Assembly: GCF_023498005.1 (NCBI RefSeq)
Contig: NZ_CP097289.1
Location: 5,704,001 to 5,768,000, forward strand
Origin: Streptomyces durmitorensis
GTDB lineage: Bacteria; Actinomycetota; Actinomycetes; Streptomycetales; Streptomycetaceae
Reading direction: 5' to 3'
DNA: 64,000 nucleotides
Translations under genes and position numbers: made by a program
Shown: positions 38,322-49,829 of the stretch, in pieces
How the letters are laid out: every line of letters starts with the position of its first letter
Position numbering within the stretch: the first letter of the stretch is position 1
Notes under the pieces: model-generated
What the model was told of the DNA's origin: nothing
Database searches by the model: none
The model's input: the letters and a program-made list of their open reading frames with translations, nothing else

Positions 38322-39203
38322 CTACTTCTTGCCGCCCGTGAACCGCTCGTACTCCTTCAGGACGTCCTCCGTGGGGCCGTCCATGCGCAGCTCGCCGTGC
38401 TCCAGCCAGAGCACGCGCTCGCAGGTGTCGCGGATCGACTTGTTGTTGTGGCTGACGAGGAAGACCGTGCCCGCGCGCTTGCGCAGCTCGCGGATGCGGG
38501 CCTCCGAGCGCTTCTGGAAGGAGCGGTCGCCCGTCGCCAGGGCCTCGTCGATGAGCAGGACGTCGTGGTCCTTGGCGGAGCCGATGGAGAAGCGCAGGCG
38601 GGCGGCCATGCCGGAGGAGTACGTCCGCATGGGCAGCGTGATGAAGTCGCCCTTTTCGTTGATCCCGGAGAAGTCGACGATGTCCTGGTAGCGCTCCTGG
38701 ACCTGCTCGCGGCTCATGCCCATGGCCAGGCCGCCGAGGCGGACGTTGCGCTCGCCGGTGAGGTCGTTCATCAGGGCCGCGTTCACGCCGAGCAGCGAGG
38801 GCTGTCCGTCGGTGAAGATGCGGCCGTTCTCGACGGGCAGGAGCCCCGCGACCGCCTTCAGGAGGGTCGACTTGCCCGAGCCGTTCGTGCCGATCAGGCC
38901 GATGGCCTCGCCCTTGCGGGCGGTGAAGGAGACACCTCTGACGGCGTGCACCTTGCGTACGCCGGACTCCTCGCGGCCCTTGCCCCGCTTGAGGATGCGG
39001 CCCAGGGCGGCGGTCGCGCTGCCCCGGCCGGAGGGGGATCCGGCGCCGTGCACCCGGTAGACGATGTCGACCTGGTCGACGATGACCGTGGGGGCTGGTG
39101 CCGGGGCCGGGGCCGGGGTGGGGGTGGGTGCTGGAGTCGGTGCGGGGGTGTGGGTGTCGGTGGGGAGATCTGTCGTTGTGGGGGTTGCTGTCTTCTCAGC
39201 CAC
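38322..39203 (-). CDS. ABC transporter ATP-binding protein (TagH/Wzt type)
   Basis: Protein of 293 residues. The N-terminal ~40 residues are a Pro-Ala-Thr tract. ATPase motifs: Walker A GTNGSGKST, signature YSSGMAARLRFSI, Walker B DVLLIDEALATGD and the switch histidine in FLVSHNNKSI. It powers export of a lipid-linked wall polymer across the membrane with the permease encoded just upstream. The GTG at 39203 overlaps the permease gene end by eight bases. It lacks a long C-terminal substrate-binding domain of the Wzt kind. Confidence 0.93.
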   Translation of the reverse strand: MAEKTATPTTTDLPTDTHTPAPTPAPTPTPAPAPAPAPTVIVDQVDIVYRVHGAGSPSGRGSATAALGRILKRGKGREESGVRKVHAVRGVSFTARKGEAIGLIGTNGSGKSTLLKAVAGLLPVENGRIFTDGQPSLLGVNAALMNDLTGERNVRLGGLAMGMSREQVQERYQDIVDFSGINEKGDFITLPMRTYSSGMAARLRFSIGSAKDHDVLLIDEALATGDRSFQKRSEARIRELRKRAGTVFLVSHNNKSIRDTCERVLWLEHGELRMDGPTEDVLKEYERFTGGKK

Positions 39204-40131
39204 GGCCGTACGTCTCCTCTGCCTTCCAGAAGTAGATGAACCCGCCGACCCCGGCGAGCAGAGCCCAGCCGACGGCCCACGCCCAGACGTGGTGCGGGAG
39301 CTGGTCCGCGTGGAAGCTGTCGATGAGAGCGAACCGCATCAGGTCGATGTAGATGGCGGCCGGATTGCACTCCAGGAGGACCTGGAGCGCGTGCGGCAGG
39401 TGCTGGTCCTTGAGGATCGCGTCGATGCTCCACATCACGCCGGACACGTACATCCACGTGCGCAGCACGAACGGCATCAGCTGGGCGATGTCCGGAGTCT
39501 TGCTGCCCAGGCGGGCCATCACCAGGGCCAGGCCCGTGTTGAACGTGAACTGCAGGACCAGGACCGGGACCACCAGGAACCAGGACATGCTCGGCGGCAC
39601 GCCGAAGCAGAGCAGGATCACGACCAGCGCGCCCATGGAGAACAGGAGCTGCTGGAGCTGCTGGAGGCTGAACGAGACCGGCAGCGCGGCCCGCGGGAAG
39701 TGCAGGGCGCGCACCAGGCCGAGGTTGCCGGCGATGGCGCGGGTGCCCGCCATCACCGAGCTCTGCGTGAACGTGAAGATGAAGACGCCGGTGACCAGGA
39801 ACGGGACGTAGTCCGGGACGTCGTGCTTGGTGTTCATCAGCACGCCGAAGATGAAGTAGTACACCGCCGCGTTCAGGAGCGGCGTCATGACCTGCCAGAC
39901 CTGGCCGAGCTTCGCCTGGCTGTACTGGGCGGTGAGCTTGGCGGTCGCGAAGGCGGTGATGAAGTGGCGCCGCTGCCAGAGCTGGCGGACGTACGCCGGG
40001 AGCGTGGGGCGGGCGCCGCTGACGGTCAGGCCGTGCCGGGCGGCGAGCTCGGCGGCATCGGGGACGGCCGGGGCGGCGGCCGCGGGGCGGGGTGGAGCGT
40101 CGATGACCTGACTCACGTCCGCTGCTTTCAC
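39196..40131 (-). CDS. ABC-2 type polysaccharide/teichoic acid export permease (TagG type)
   Basis: Protein of 311 residues with about six membrane helices after a soluble N-terminus of ~70 residues; conserved start of the domain LTAQYSQAKLGQVWQVMTPL. Partner of the ATPase encoded next to it; together they form a TagGH/Wzm-Wzt-like exporter. The start is uncertain: the GTG at 40131 (MKAADVSQ) or the GTG at 40116 (MSQVIDAPP), neither with a good ribosome site. It is divergent from a TetR-type gene across ~128 bases that contain repeated CCGTATCGTCG. Confidence 0.92.
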   Translation of the reverse strand: MKAADVSQVIDAPPRPAAAAPAVPDAAELAARHGLTVSGARPTLPAYVRQLWQRRHFITAFATAKLTAQYSQAKLGQVWQVMTPLLNAAVYYFIFGVLMNTKHDVPDYVPFLVTGVFIFTFTQSSVMAGTRAIAGNLGLVRALHFPRAALPVSFSLQQLQQLLFSMGALVVILLCFGVPPSMSWFLVVPVLVLQFTFNTGLALVMARLGSKTPDIAQLMPFVLRTWMYVSGVMWSIDAILKDQHLPHALQVLLECNPAAIYIDLMRFALIDSFHADQLPHHVWAWAVGWALLAGVGGFIYFWKAEETYGRG

Positions 40132-40179
40132 TCGGGAGCCGTGGGGGTGCGAGCGGCCGGGCCTGACGTCGGGACGGGT

Positions 40180-40239
40180 CCGTATCGTCGCAACGTCGAG
40201 AGTAGGACCATGCGACGTCGGAACGCAACCGTATCGTCG
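40180..40239. promoter_or_regulatory. candidate operator region between TagG-type gene and tetR
   Basis: CCGTATCGTCG occurs at 40180-40190 and 40229-40239, same orientation, 49 bases apart. Between them CGTCGCA (40186-40192) and TGCGACG (40211-40217) form an inverted repeat. A TATGCT box at 40248-40253 is close enough to the ATG at 40260 to suggest a leaderless tetR transcript. A binding site for the adjacent TetR-type regulator is an inference. Confidence 0.45.
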
Positions 40240-40259
40240 TCACGTTCTATGCTGTCCGC

Positions 40260-40880
40260 ATGACGACGAGCAGGCCAGGAGATGAACAGCCGCGCCGCAG
40301 GGCGCCCGCGGGGGCCGCGGTGCTCCGTGAGGATGTGACCGAGGCCATCAGGGCCGCCGTCTTCGAGGAGCTCGCGGCGGTCGGGTACGCGCGCATGTCC
40401 ATCGAGGGCATCGCGCGCCGCGCGGGCGTCGGCAAGACCGCGGTGTACCGCCGCTGGCGCTCCAAGCTGCATCTGGTGCTCGACCTGGTGTCGGCGATAG
40501 CGGTCCAGGGTCTGCCGATGCCGGACAGCGGCTCCCTGGAGGGCGATCTGCGGCTGCTGTACGAGGTGACGTCGCGCGCCCTGCGGCACCCCGTGGCCTC
40601 GCAGGTGATCCCCGATCTGCAGGCGGAGGCGGCACGCAACCCGGAGATCGCACAGGCCATGCAGAAGGCCTTGCGGGAGGGGCAGCACGGGGTGGCGAAC
40701 GGCATCGTGCGGGCGGCCGTGGCGCGGGGCGAGGTGCGGGACGGGGTCGACGAGGACCTCGCCCTCGACCTGGTGTCGGGGCCGCTCTACTGGCGGTCCG
40801 TGGTGGTGCGGGCCGAGCTGCCCAAGGGGTATCTGGGCAGCCTCGCGACGGCTACTGCGGCGGCGCTTCGGGCTTTGTGA
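40260..40880 (+). CDS. TetR-family transcriptional regulator
   Basis: Protein of 206 residues. The N-terminal helix-turn-helix (about 25-70) has IRAAVFEELAAVGYARMSIE and GIARRAGVGKTAVYRRWRSK. The C-terminal ligand/dimer domain ends PKGYLGSLATATAAALRAL. It lies divergent to the exporter genes, so it may repress tagGH-type transcription or its own; the inducer is unknown. Confidence 0.92.
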   Translation: MTTSRPGDEQPRRRAPAGAAVLREDVTEAIRAAVFEELAAVGYARMSIEGIARRAGVGKTAVYRRWRSKLHLVLDLVSAIAVQGLPMPDSGSLEGDLRLLYEVTSRALRHPVASQVIPDLQAEAARNPEIAQAMQKALREGQHGVANGIVRAAVARGEVRDGVDEDLALDLVSGPLYWRSVVVRAELPKGYLGSLATATAAALRAL

Positions 40881-40924
40881 GTGGGGCTGCCGCCGAGTGA
40901 CAGTGGCTGAGCTCTGACGTCAGG

Positions 40925-41092
40925 TCAGGTCCGCTTCTCCCGCTTGACGAAGAGGGTCACGCCGCAGGCGAGGGCTATGACGCCGGTGGCCACGCTGACC
41001 AGGGCCTGCCGTGTGTTGTCGTCGATGACGAAGCTGGACGAGATGTTGACGACGAGGGCGACGGCGAGCACGAGCCAGAGCAGGATCTTCAT
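40925..41092 (-). CDS. small two-helix membrane protein (55 residues)
   Basis: Short protein MKILLWLVLAVALVVNISSS and onward, with one helix at about 3-20, a short polar loop (FVIDDNTRQ) and a second helix at about 32-48, ending in a basic tail KREKRT. It reads as a real membrane protein with coding-like composition, embedded at the end of a much longer open frame whose upstream part is a shadow of galE and the repeat. Function unknown. The ribosome site is weak. It is convergent with the TetR gene. Confidence 0.68.
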   Translation of the reverse strand: MKILLWLVLAVALVVNISSSFVIDDNTRQALVSVATGVIALACGVTLFVKREKRT

Positions 41093-41487
41093 GGGGTCAA
41101 GTGTGCGGGATCCCTGCGGTGGGCTTGGGCTTGGGCTTGGGCGGGGGTGCGGGGTGCGGGGGTGCGGGGTTGGTCCGTCTTGGGGGCGGGGCCGCGCCGG
41201 TATGTCCGTCCTCGCTATCGTCCGGTGGCCGCGATTGCTGCTTCGGTGCTGGAGTGCGGGGAACCGTGCTCCGGGCGGACATACCGGCACGTCCCCTCGC
41301 GAGCGTTCCCGGCTGCGACGCGTACGGTCCCCGCGCTGGGCCGGTCGAGTCCGGCGGCGCCGCCTGAACATCGCTGAGTGCTCCCTTTCGCCCGACCGCC
41401 GCTGCACGCGGGCGGTGACCCGCCCGCCGCCGTGGCCGTCGCGCTGCGCATCTGGGGGCATCGCCCAGTTGATCCGCTCGCTCGGGC
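41093..41487. other. intergenic region between small membrane protein and galE
   Basis: 395 bases. The first ~240 are repeat copy C and its simple-sequence flank. The remaining ~155 bases look non-coding and include GCGGGC/GCCCGC around 41408-41426, which may form a weak terminator for galE. Confidence 0.5.
41111..41330 (+). repeat. palindromic intergenic element, copy C
   Basis: Third copy, same orientation, 17 kb from A and B. Arms GCCGGTATGTCCG (41196-41208) and CGGACATACCGGC (41276-41288). The left flank TCCCTGCGG is followed by an expanded GGGCTTGGGCTTGGGCTTGG and a GGGTGCG repeat before the shared TTGGGGGCGGGG. The spacing between arms matches A and B to within one base. Confidence 0.88.
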
Positions 41488-42465
41488 TCAACCCCGCGGC
41501 GGATGCAGCCGCACCCACCCGGCCCACGCCGAAGCCACCATCTCGCGCACGTCCCGCTTGGCCGACCAGCCGAGCTCGGCGGCGATGCGGTCCGCCGAGG
41601 CCACCACACGGGCCGGGTCGCCGGGGCGGCGTGGGCCCACCGTGGGCGGCAGGTCGTACCCCGTGACCTCGTTGATCAGGTTGGCCATCTCCAGGACCGA
41701 AACACCCTCGCCGCGGCCGATGTTGAGCGTCAGGTCGGTGCCGCGCGGCGCCGTGGCCAGCCTGCGGGCCGTCGCCACATGGGCCTCCGCGAGGTCGGTC
41801 ACGTGGATGTAGTCGCGTACGCACGTGCCGTCCGGGGTCGGGTAGTCCGCGCCGAAGACGCGCGGGGCCTCGCCGTCCGTGAGCTTCTCGAAGACCATCG
41901 GGACCAGGTTGTAGACGCCCGTGTCGGCCAGCTCGGGGCTCGCCGCGCCCGCCACGTTGAAGTACCGCAGCGACGCCGTCGACAGGCCGTGCGCCCGGCC
42001 CGTCGCGCGGACCAGCCACTCGCCCGCCAGCTTCGTCTCGCCGTACGGACTCATCGGGAGGCAGGGGGTCTCCTCCGTCACCAGGTCCACGTCGGGCATG
42101 CCGTACACCGCGGCCGACGACGAGAGGACGAAGGAACCGACCCCCGCGTCCGTCACCGCCGAGAGCAGGACCCGAAGGCCCTCCACGTTCTCGTGGTAGT
42201 ACCGCAGCGGCTGCTCGACCGACTCGCCCACCTGCTTCTTCGCCGCCAGGTGCACGACCCCCGTGACGGCGTGCTCCGTCAGCGTGCGGGACAGCAGGTC
42301 CGCGTCCAGCGTCGAGCCGGTCACCAGCGGCACGCCGTCGGGGACGCGCTCGGCGATGCCCGAGGACAGGTCGTCGTAGACCACGGCCCGCTCGCCCGCC
42401 TCCGTCATGGCGCGGACCACATGAGCCCCGATGTAGCCGGCGCCGCCGGTGATCAGCCAGGTCAT
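41488..42465 (-). CDS. galE: UDP-glucose 4-epimerase
   Basis: Protein of 325 residues, an extended short-chain dehydrogenase. NAD-binding TGGAGYIGAH is at the N-terminus, the catalytic serine lies in VLSSSAAVYG, and Tyr-Lys is in YGETK; DGTCVRDYIHVTDLAEAH and LNIGRGEGVSVLEM follow. It interconverts UDP-glucose and UDP-galactose (possibly the N-acetyl forms), supplying sugar donors for the neighbouring glycosyltransferases. The ATG at 42465 has GAAGG upstream. Confidence 0.95.
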   Translation of the reverse strand: MTWLITGGAGYIGAHVVRAMTEAGERAVVYDDLSSGIAERVPDGVPLVTGSTLDADLLSRTLTEHAVTGVVHLAAKKQVGESVEQPLRYYHENVEGLRVLLSAVTDAGVGSFVLSSSAAVYGMPDVDLVTEETPCLPMSPYGETKLAGEWLVRATGRAHGLSTASLRYFNVAGAASPELADTGVYNLVPMVFEKLTDGEAPRVFGADYPTPDGTCVRDYIHVTDLAEAHVATARRLATAPRGTDLTLNIGRGEGVSVLEMANLINEVTGYDLPPTVGPRRPGDPARVVASADRIAAELGWSAKRDVREMVASAWAGWVRLHPPRG

Positions 42466-42534
42466 CGTCAGTGAGCCTTCCGTGTCGTGTCTCCAGTGAT
42501 GGGCAGTCTCGCAGAGCCGCACGTACGGGCGGCG

Positions 42535-44178
42535 TCAGCGCCCGCCGCCCACCCACCGCGCGAGCCGCCTGCGCGCCACCCCCACCACGCCCCGCATCCC
42601 CGGCGCGAGCCGCACCGCCAGATTCCCCGCCTGCGTCGCGTACGGCTGGGCGAGCAGCAGACCCCGGCGCGACGGCAGTGCCGTACGCCGCAGCAGCCCC
42701 GGGCCCGCGACCGCGCGCGCCGTCGTCTCGCGCGCTGTCCCGTCGTCGAAGTGGAGGCGCAGCCGCAGGTCCCATACGCCGCCGCCGAGCGAGCCCAGGT
42801 CGAGGACGACCTCGGTCAGCCAGGTGGCCCCGGCCTCGGTGTCCGCCGGCTTGAACGCCGCCGTGCGGCGCAGCGACGGGCCCTCGCCGCCCCTCGGCGC
42901 GAGCTCCACGTCGACCGTCGTCGGGCCCGCGTCCGCCACCCGTCCGTACAGCTCGTGAAGGCGCAGCGTCAGGCGGCTGCGGTGCGCGCGGGGGCGCAGC
43001 TCGGCGTCCACCGCGAGCGGGAGGAGGCGGATGGGGCGTACGAGGAGGTGCTCCAGGGTCACCTGGGGGAGGTCCGGGGACCAGACGGGTGTGACGCCGT
43101 CCGGCGACAGCGCGTAGGGAGGCGGGAGGCGCGCGGGGCGGGCGGCGACCTCCTGGAGGCGGGGCAGGTCGCGCGGCTCGGGGGACGCCTGGATCACACG
43201 GGCGATGACCCGGCCCGGCGCGGGCGCCGCGTCCAGGTCGGCCGTGTCGAAGGTCGCGAGGTACGCGCGCGTGGCCGTCCACCACTCCTGCCGGTACTCC
43301 GGACTGCGCGTGGTGAGCTCACGCGCGTACATCCGCAGGCTGTGGTCGATGAACTTGGCCCGTGCCGCGCGTGCGAGCCGCTTGCCCGCCGTCCCGCTCG
43401 GACTCGGCGCCTCCCGGAGGATCTCGACCGACTGGCGGTGGGCCTCCATGCGGGCCTGCCAGTTGTCGATGCCCGAGCGGTCCAGGGAGATCGAAAGCTT
43501 GGCCGCCGTGCGGCGCACGTTCCACACGTAGACGGGGTCGGTGATCAGCGCGATGCGCGGGCCCGCCGCCAGGACGCGGGCCGTGAAGACGAAGTCCTCG
43601 TACGTGAAGCGGCCCTCGGGGAAGCGCAGGGCGTGCCGGCGCAGGAAGTCGGTGCGGTAGAGCTTGTTGACGCAGAGGGTGTCGTGGACCAGGCGGGTGC
43701 GCAGCTCGGGGCGGGCGATGAGGCGGGCCTTCTTGTAGAGCATGGGCTGCCAGGGGGTCTCGCGTCCGGAGGGCAGCTCGCGGCGTACGCACAGGCCCGT
43801 GACCACCTCGGCGTCGTGCCGCGCGGCGGCCTTGAGGAGGGCGTCCACCGCGCCGGGCGGCAGCACGTCGTCGCTGTCGAGGAACATCACGTACGCGGAG
43901 GTCGTGGCCTCGATCCCGTCGTTGCGGGGAGTGCCGCAGCCGCCGCTGTTGGCGGCGCGGCGGATGGGCTTGACGCGTGGGTCCTCCTGCGCGAGCGCCG
44001 CGAGCAGCTCACCGCTGCCGTCCGTCGAGCCGTCGTCGACGGCGATCACCTCGCGGACGGCGGGGCCCTGGGCGAGCGCCGAGCGCACCGCGTCCGTGAC
44101 GTGCGCCGCGTCGTTGTAGCCGATCACGACGACACAGACCTGAGACGGCGGGGGCGAGAGAGACAGAGAGAGGTCCAC
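42535..44178 (-). CDS. GT2-family glycosyltransferase with C-terminal beta-domain
   Basis: About 547 residues from the GTG at 44178; a TTG at 44205 would add nine. The GT-A domain (~10-240) has VCVVVIGYNDAAHVT, VDDGSTDGSGELL and the metal motif FLDSDDVLPPG. The C-terminal ~200 residues are beta-rich, with GGGVWDLRLRLHFDDG, like the middle of the large GT2/glycerophosphotransferases here, but the glycerophosphotransferase domain itself is absent. It looks like a shortened or ancestral version of the 34276 protein (both have TGLCVR/SGLCVR after the metal motif). An AT-rich stretch lies just upstream. Confidence 0.87.
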   Translation of the reverse strand: MDLSLSLSPPPSQVCVVVIGYNDAAHVTDAVRSALAQGPAVREVIAVDDGSTDGSGELLAALAQEDPRVKPIRRAANSGGCGTPRNDGIEATTSAYVMFLDSDDVLPPGAVDALLKAAARHDAEVVTGLCVRRELPSGRETPWQPMLYKKARLIARPELRTRLVHDTLCVNKLYRTDFLRRHALRFPEGRFTYEDFVFTARVLAAGPRIALITDPVYVWNVRRTAAKLSISLDRSGIDNWQARMEAHRQSVEILREAPSPSGTAGKRLARAARAKFIDHSLRMYARELTTRSPEYRQEWWTATRAYLATFDTADLDAAPAPGRVIARVIQASPEPRDLPRLQEVAARPARLPPPYALSPDGVTPVWSPDLPQVTLEHLLVRPIRLLPLAVDAELRPRAHRSRLTLRLHELYGRVADAGPTTVDVELAPRGGEGPSLRRTAAFKPADTEAGATWLTEVVLDLGSLGGGVWDLRLRLHFDDGTARETTARAVAGPGLLRRTALPSRRGLLLAQPYATQAGNLAVRLAPGMRGVVGVARRRLARWVGGGR

Positions 44179-44225
44179 GGGGGAAATTTTAGAGGTTGCC
44201 AGCAATTATCCGATTAGGGGGTCTT

Positions 44226-45814
44226 TTACTGGTTCGTGTTCCCCGTCTCCCGTCGGTTCGTGTTCCCGCCACTCGCCTTCGCACTCCCGCCGCTCACCCG
44301 CGCCAGCACCTCGCCCGTCCGCGGTCCCCACGCCACCACGACCGCCTCCTTCGGCACCTTCTGGTCGGGCGAGAGCAGCAGCCAGCGCACGTGGTGGCGG
44401 CGCACGATCCGGGTGCGTTCGGCGCGGGTCGCATCGGGGGAGAGGTAGTCGCGCACCTCCTGGAGGCGGCGGTTGCGCGTGTCCTCGGCGAGGGAAGCAT
44501 CCGGCCAGGCGGGGGCGACGAGGTTGGCGCCGTACGCGGGGACGGACCGGGTGGGGTAGTAGCCGTTGGTCAGGACGACGTCGCCCTTGCGCATCTGGCT
44601 CACCGCCCAGCCGTAGCCGGGCCAGCGCGGCGGCTGGTCGAAGCCCACCGGGTCGAGGGCGCGCGGCACGACCGCGCCCGCCTGGAGCGTGAAGAAGCCG
44701 ATGGCCGCTCCGGTGGCCGCCACGCCCCCGAGGGCCATGCGCCACCGGCGCCAGGGGCGGGGCGCCGCGAGCTCGATCGCGAGGGCGAACTGGAGGGGGA
44801 CGAGGGTCAGGCCCAGGATGCGGCCGTAGGTGTAGTGGCCGCTGAGCCAGCCGTAGGCCACGACCGCGCAGTCCAGGGCGAACATCAGGACCAGCGGATC
44901 GCGGCGGTCCCTGCGGAACCTCAGCGCGAGCGCGGGCAGGCCGATCAGCGCGAGCCAGAACCGCTGCGGCATCTCGGTGTAGAGCTGCCGGTGGATCCAG
45001 TCGACGCTCTCGTCACCGACGAGGGAGAAGACCGAGTAGTAGGGCCAGCTCGCCGCGATCACCGCCGCCGTCACGGCGGTCACCGCCCACTTCCACAGCG
45101 CGGGCAAGGGGTGCTTGGCCGAGGCCGCGAACGCCACCACTCCGATCACCGCCGCCACGGACGAGATGGGATGGACGAGCAGGATCACTCCGCACAGCGC
45201 GCCGAGACCCGCGTACGCCCCGGCGCCGCGAGGCGACTTCGCGAGCGAACCCGCCCAGGCCCACGCCCAGAACGCCAGGCCGATCGCGAACGTCGACGGG
45301 TAGGCGAGGTTCCCCGTCATCGACATCAGACCGAGGTAGCCGCTCCACCACGCCATCCGCGTGCCCCAGAGCACCACCATCGCGAACAGGGCTAGGACCG
45401 GCGCCCATTGACGCGGCGTCAGGACCTTCACGAACCGGCCGAGGCCCGTGAGCAGCACGAGCAGGTTCAGCGGCCCCGCCAGCTTCACGACCTCCCAGCC
45501 CGCGAGCCCCGACGCCCGCGCGAAGACGCCCTGCGCCACCGCGTACGGCGAGTAGTACGGGCTGCCCGCGCCCGGCAGGTCCGCCATCGGGTGGCGCGGG
45601 TGCAGCAGGTTGTCCTTGAGCCGCTCCACGACCGCCGCGTGCTGCCCGAAGTCGCAGCACATCGGCACCCGCCAGAAGGCGAGCGACATGATGATCCAGA
45701 ACAGACCGCCGAACACGACGTACGGGCTCGGCCGCCACCGCCTGCGCCCGTGCAGGGCCGTCGCGCCGTGGACCCGGCGGCGCGTGAGGAGGCCCGCTCC
45801 CCGCGTGGCCATGC

Positions 45815-45818
<4 letters not shown>
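44226..45818 (-). CDS. polytopic membrane protein, probable sugar transfer (GT-C-like)
   Basis: Protein of 530 residues with about ten hydrophobic segments, then a soluble C-terminus of ~140 residues ending in GGNTNRRETGNTNQ. The first loop after helix 1 contains CCDFGQHAAVVERL. The arrangement resembles GT-C glycosyltransferases and related envelope proteins, though I do not recognise a specific family. Its ATG overlaps the stop of the upstream GT2/glycerophosphotransferase gene (ATGA), so the two are co-expressed. Role inferred from the cluster: extracytoplasmic sugar addition to the wall polymer. Confidence 0.78.
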
Positions 45819-49660
<3,842 letters not shown>

Positions 49661-49680
49661 GGCGACCGGCCTTTCGTACG

Positions 49681-49715
49681 CTCCCAGTCATGGGAGTGGG
49701 GAGAATCATGGGAGT
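49681..49715. promoter_or_regulatory. palindrome and direct repeat between divergent polymer genes
   Basis: CTCCCA (49681-49686) and TGGGAG (49691-49696) form an inverted repeat; TCATGGGAGT occurs at 49688-49697 and 49706-49715. It lies 20-55 bases upstream of the GTG of the minus-strand gene, in a 169-base divergent promoter region. It is the shape of an operator, but the binding protein is unknown. Confidence 0.45.
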
Positions 49716-49829
49716 ACGGGCTTATTCATCCCTTTTGCCCCTTCCGGTCAATTTCTTTGCCTCGCTTCATCCCAATGAGTGAGGCGCGGTCTTCGACAGG
49801 GCGTGCCCGGCTGGCTACGGTCGGTGTTC

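Noticed and set aside
40925..43285. 786-codon minus-strand frame
   Set aside because: Only the last 55 codons look like a protein. The rest is a shadow of galE, the palindromic repeat and the GT2 gene, with compositions typical of wrong frames.
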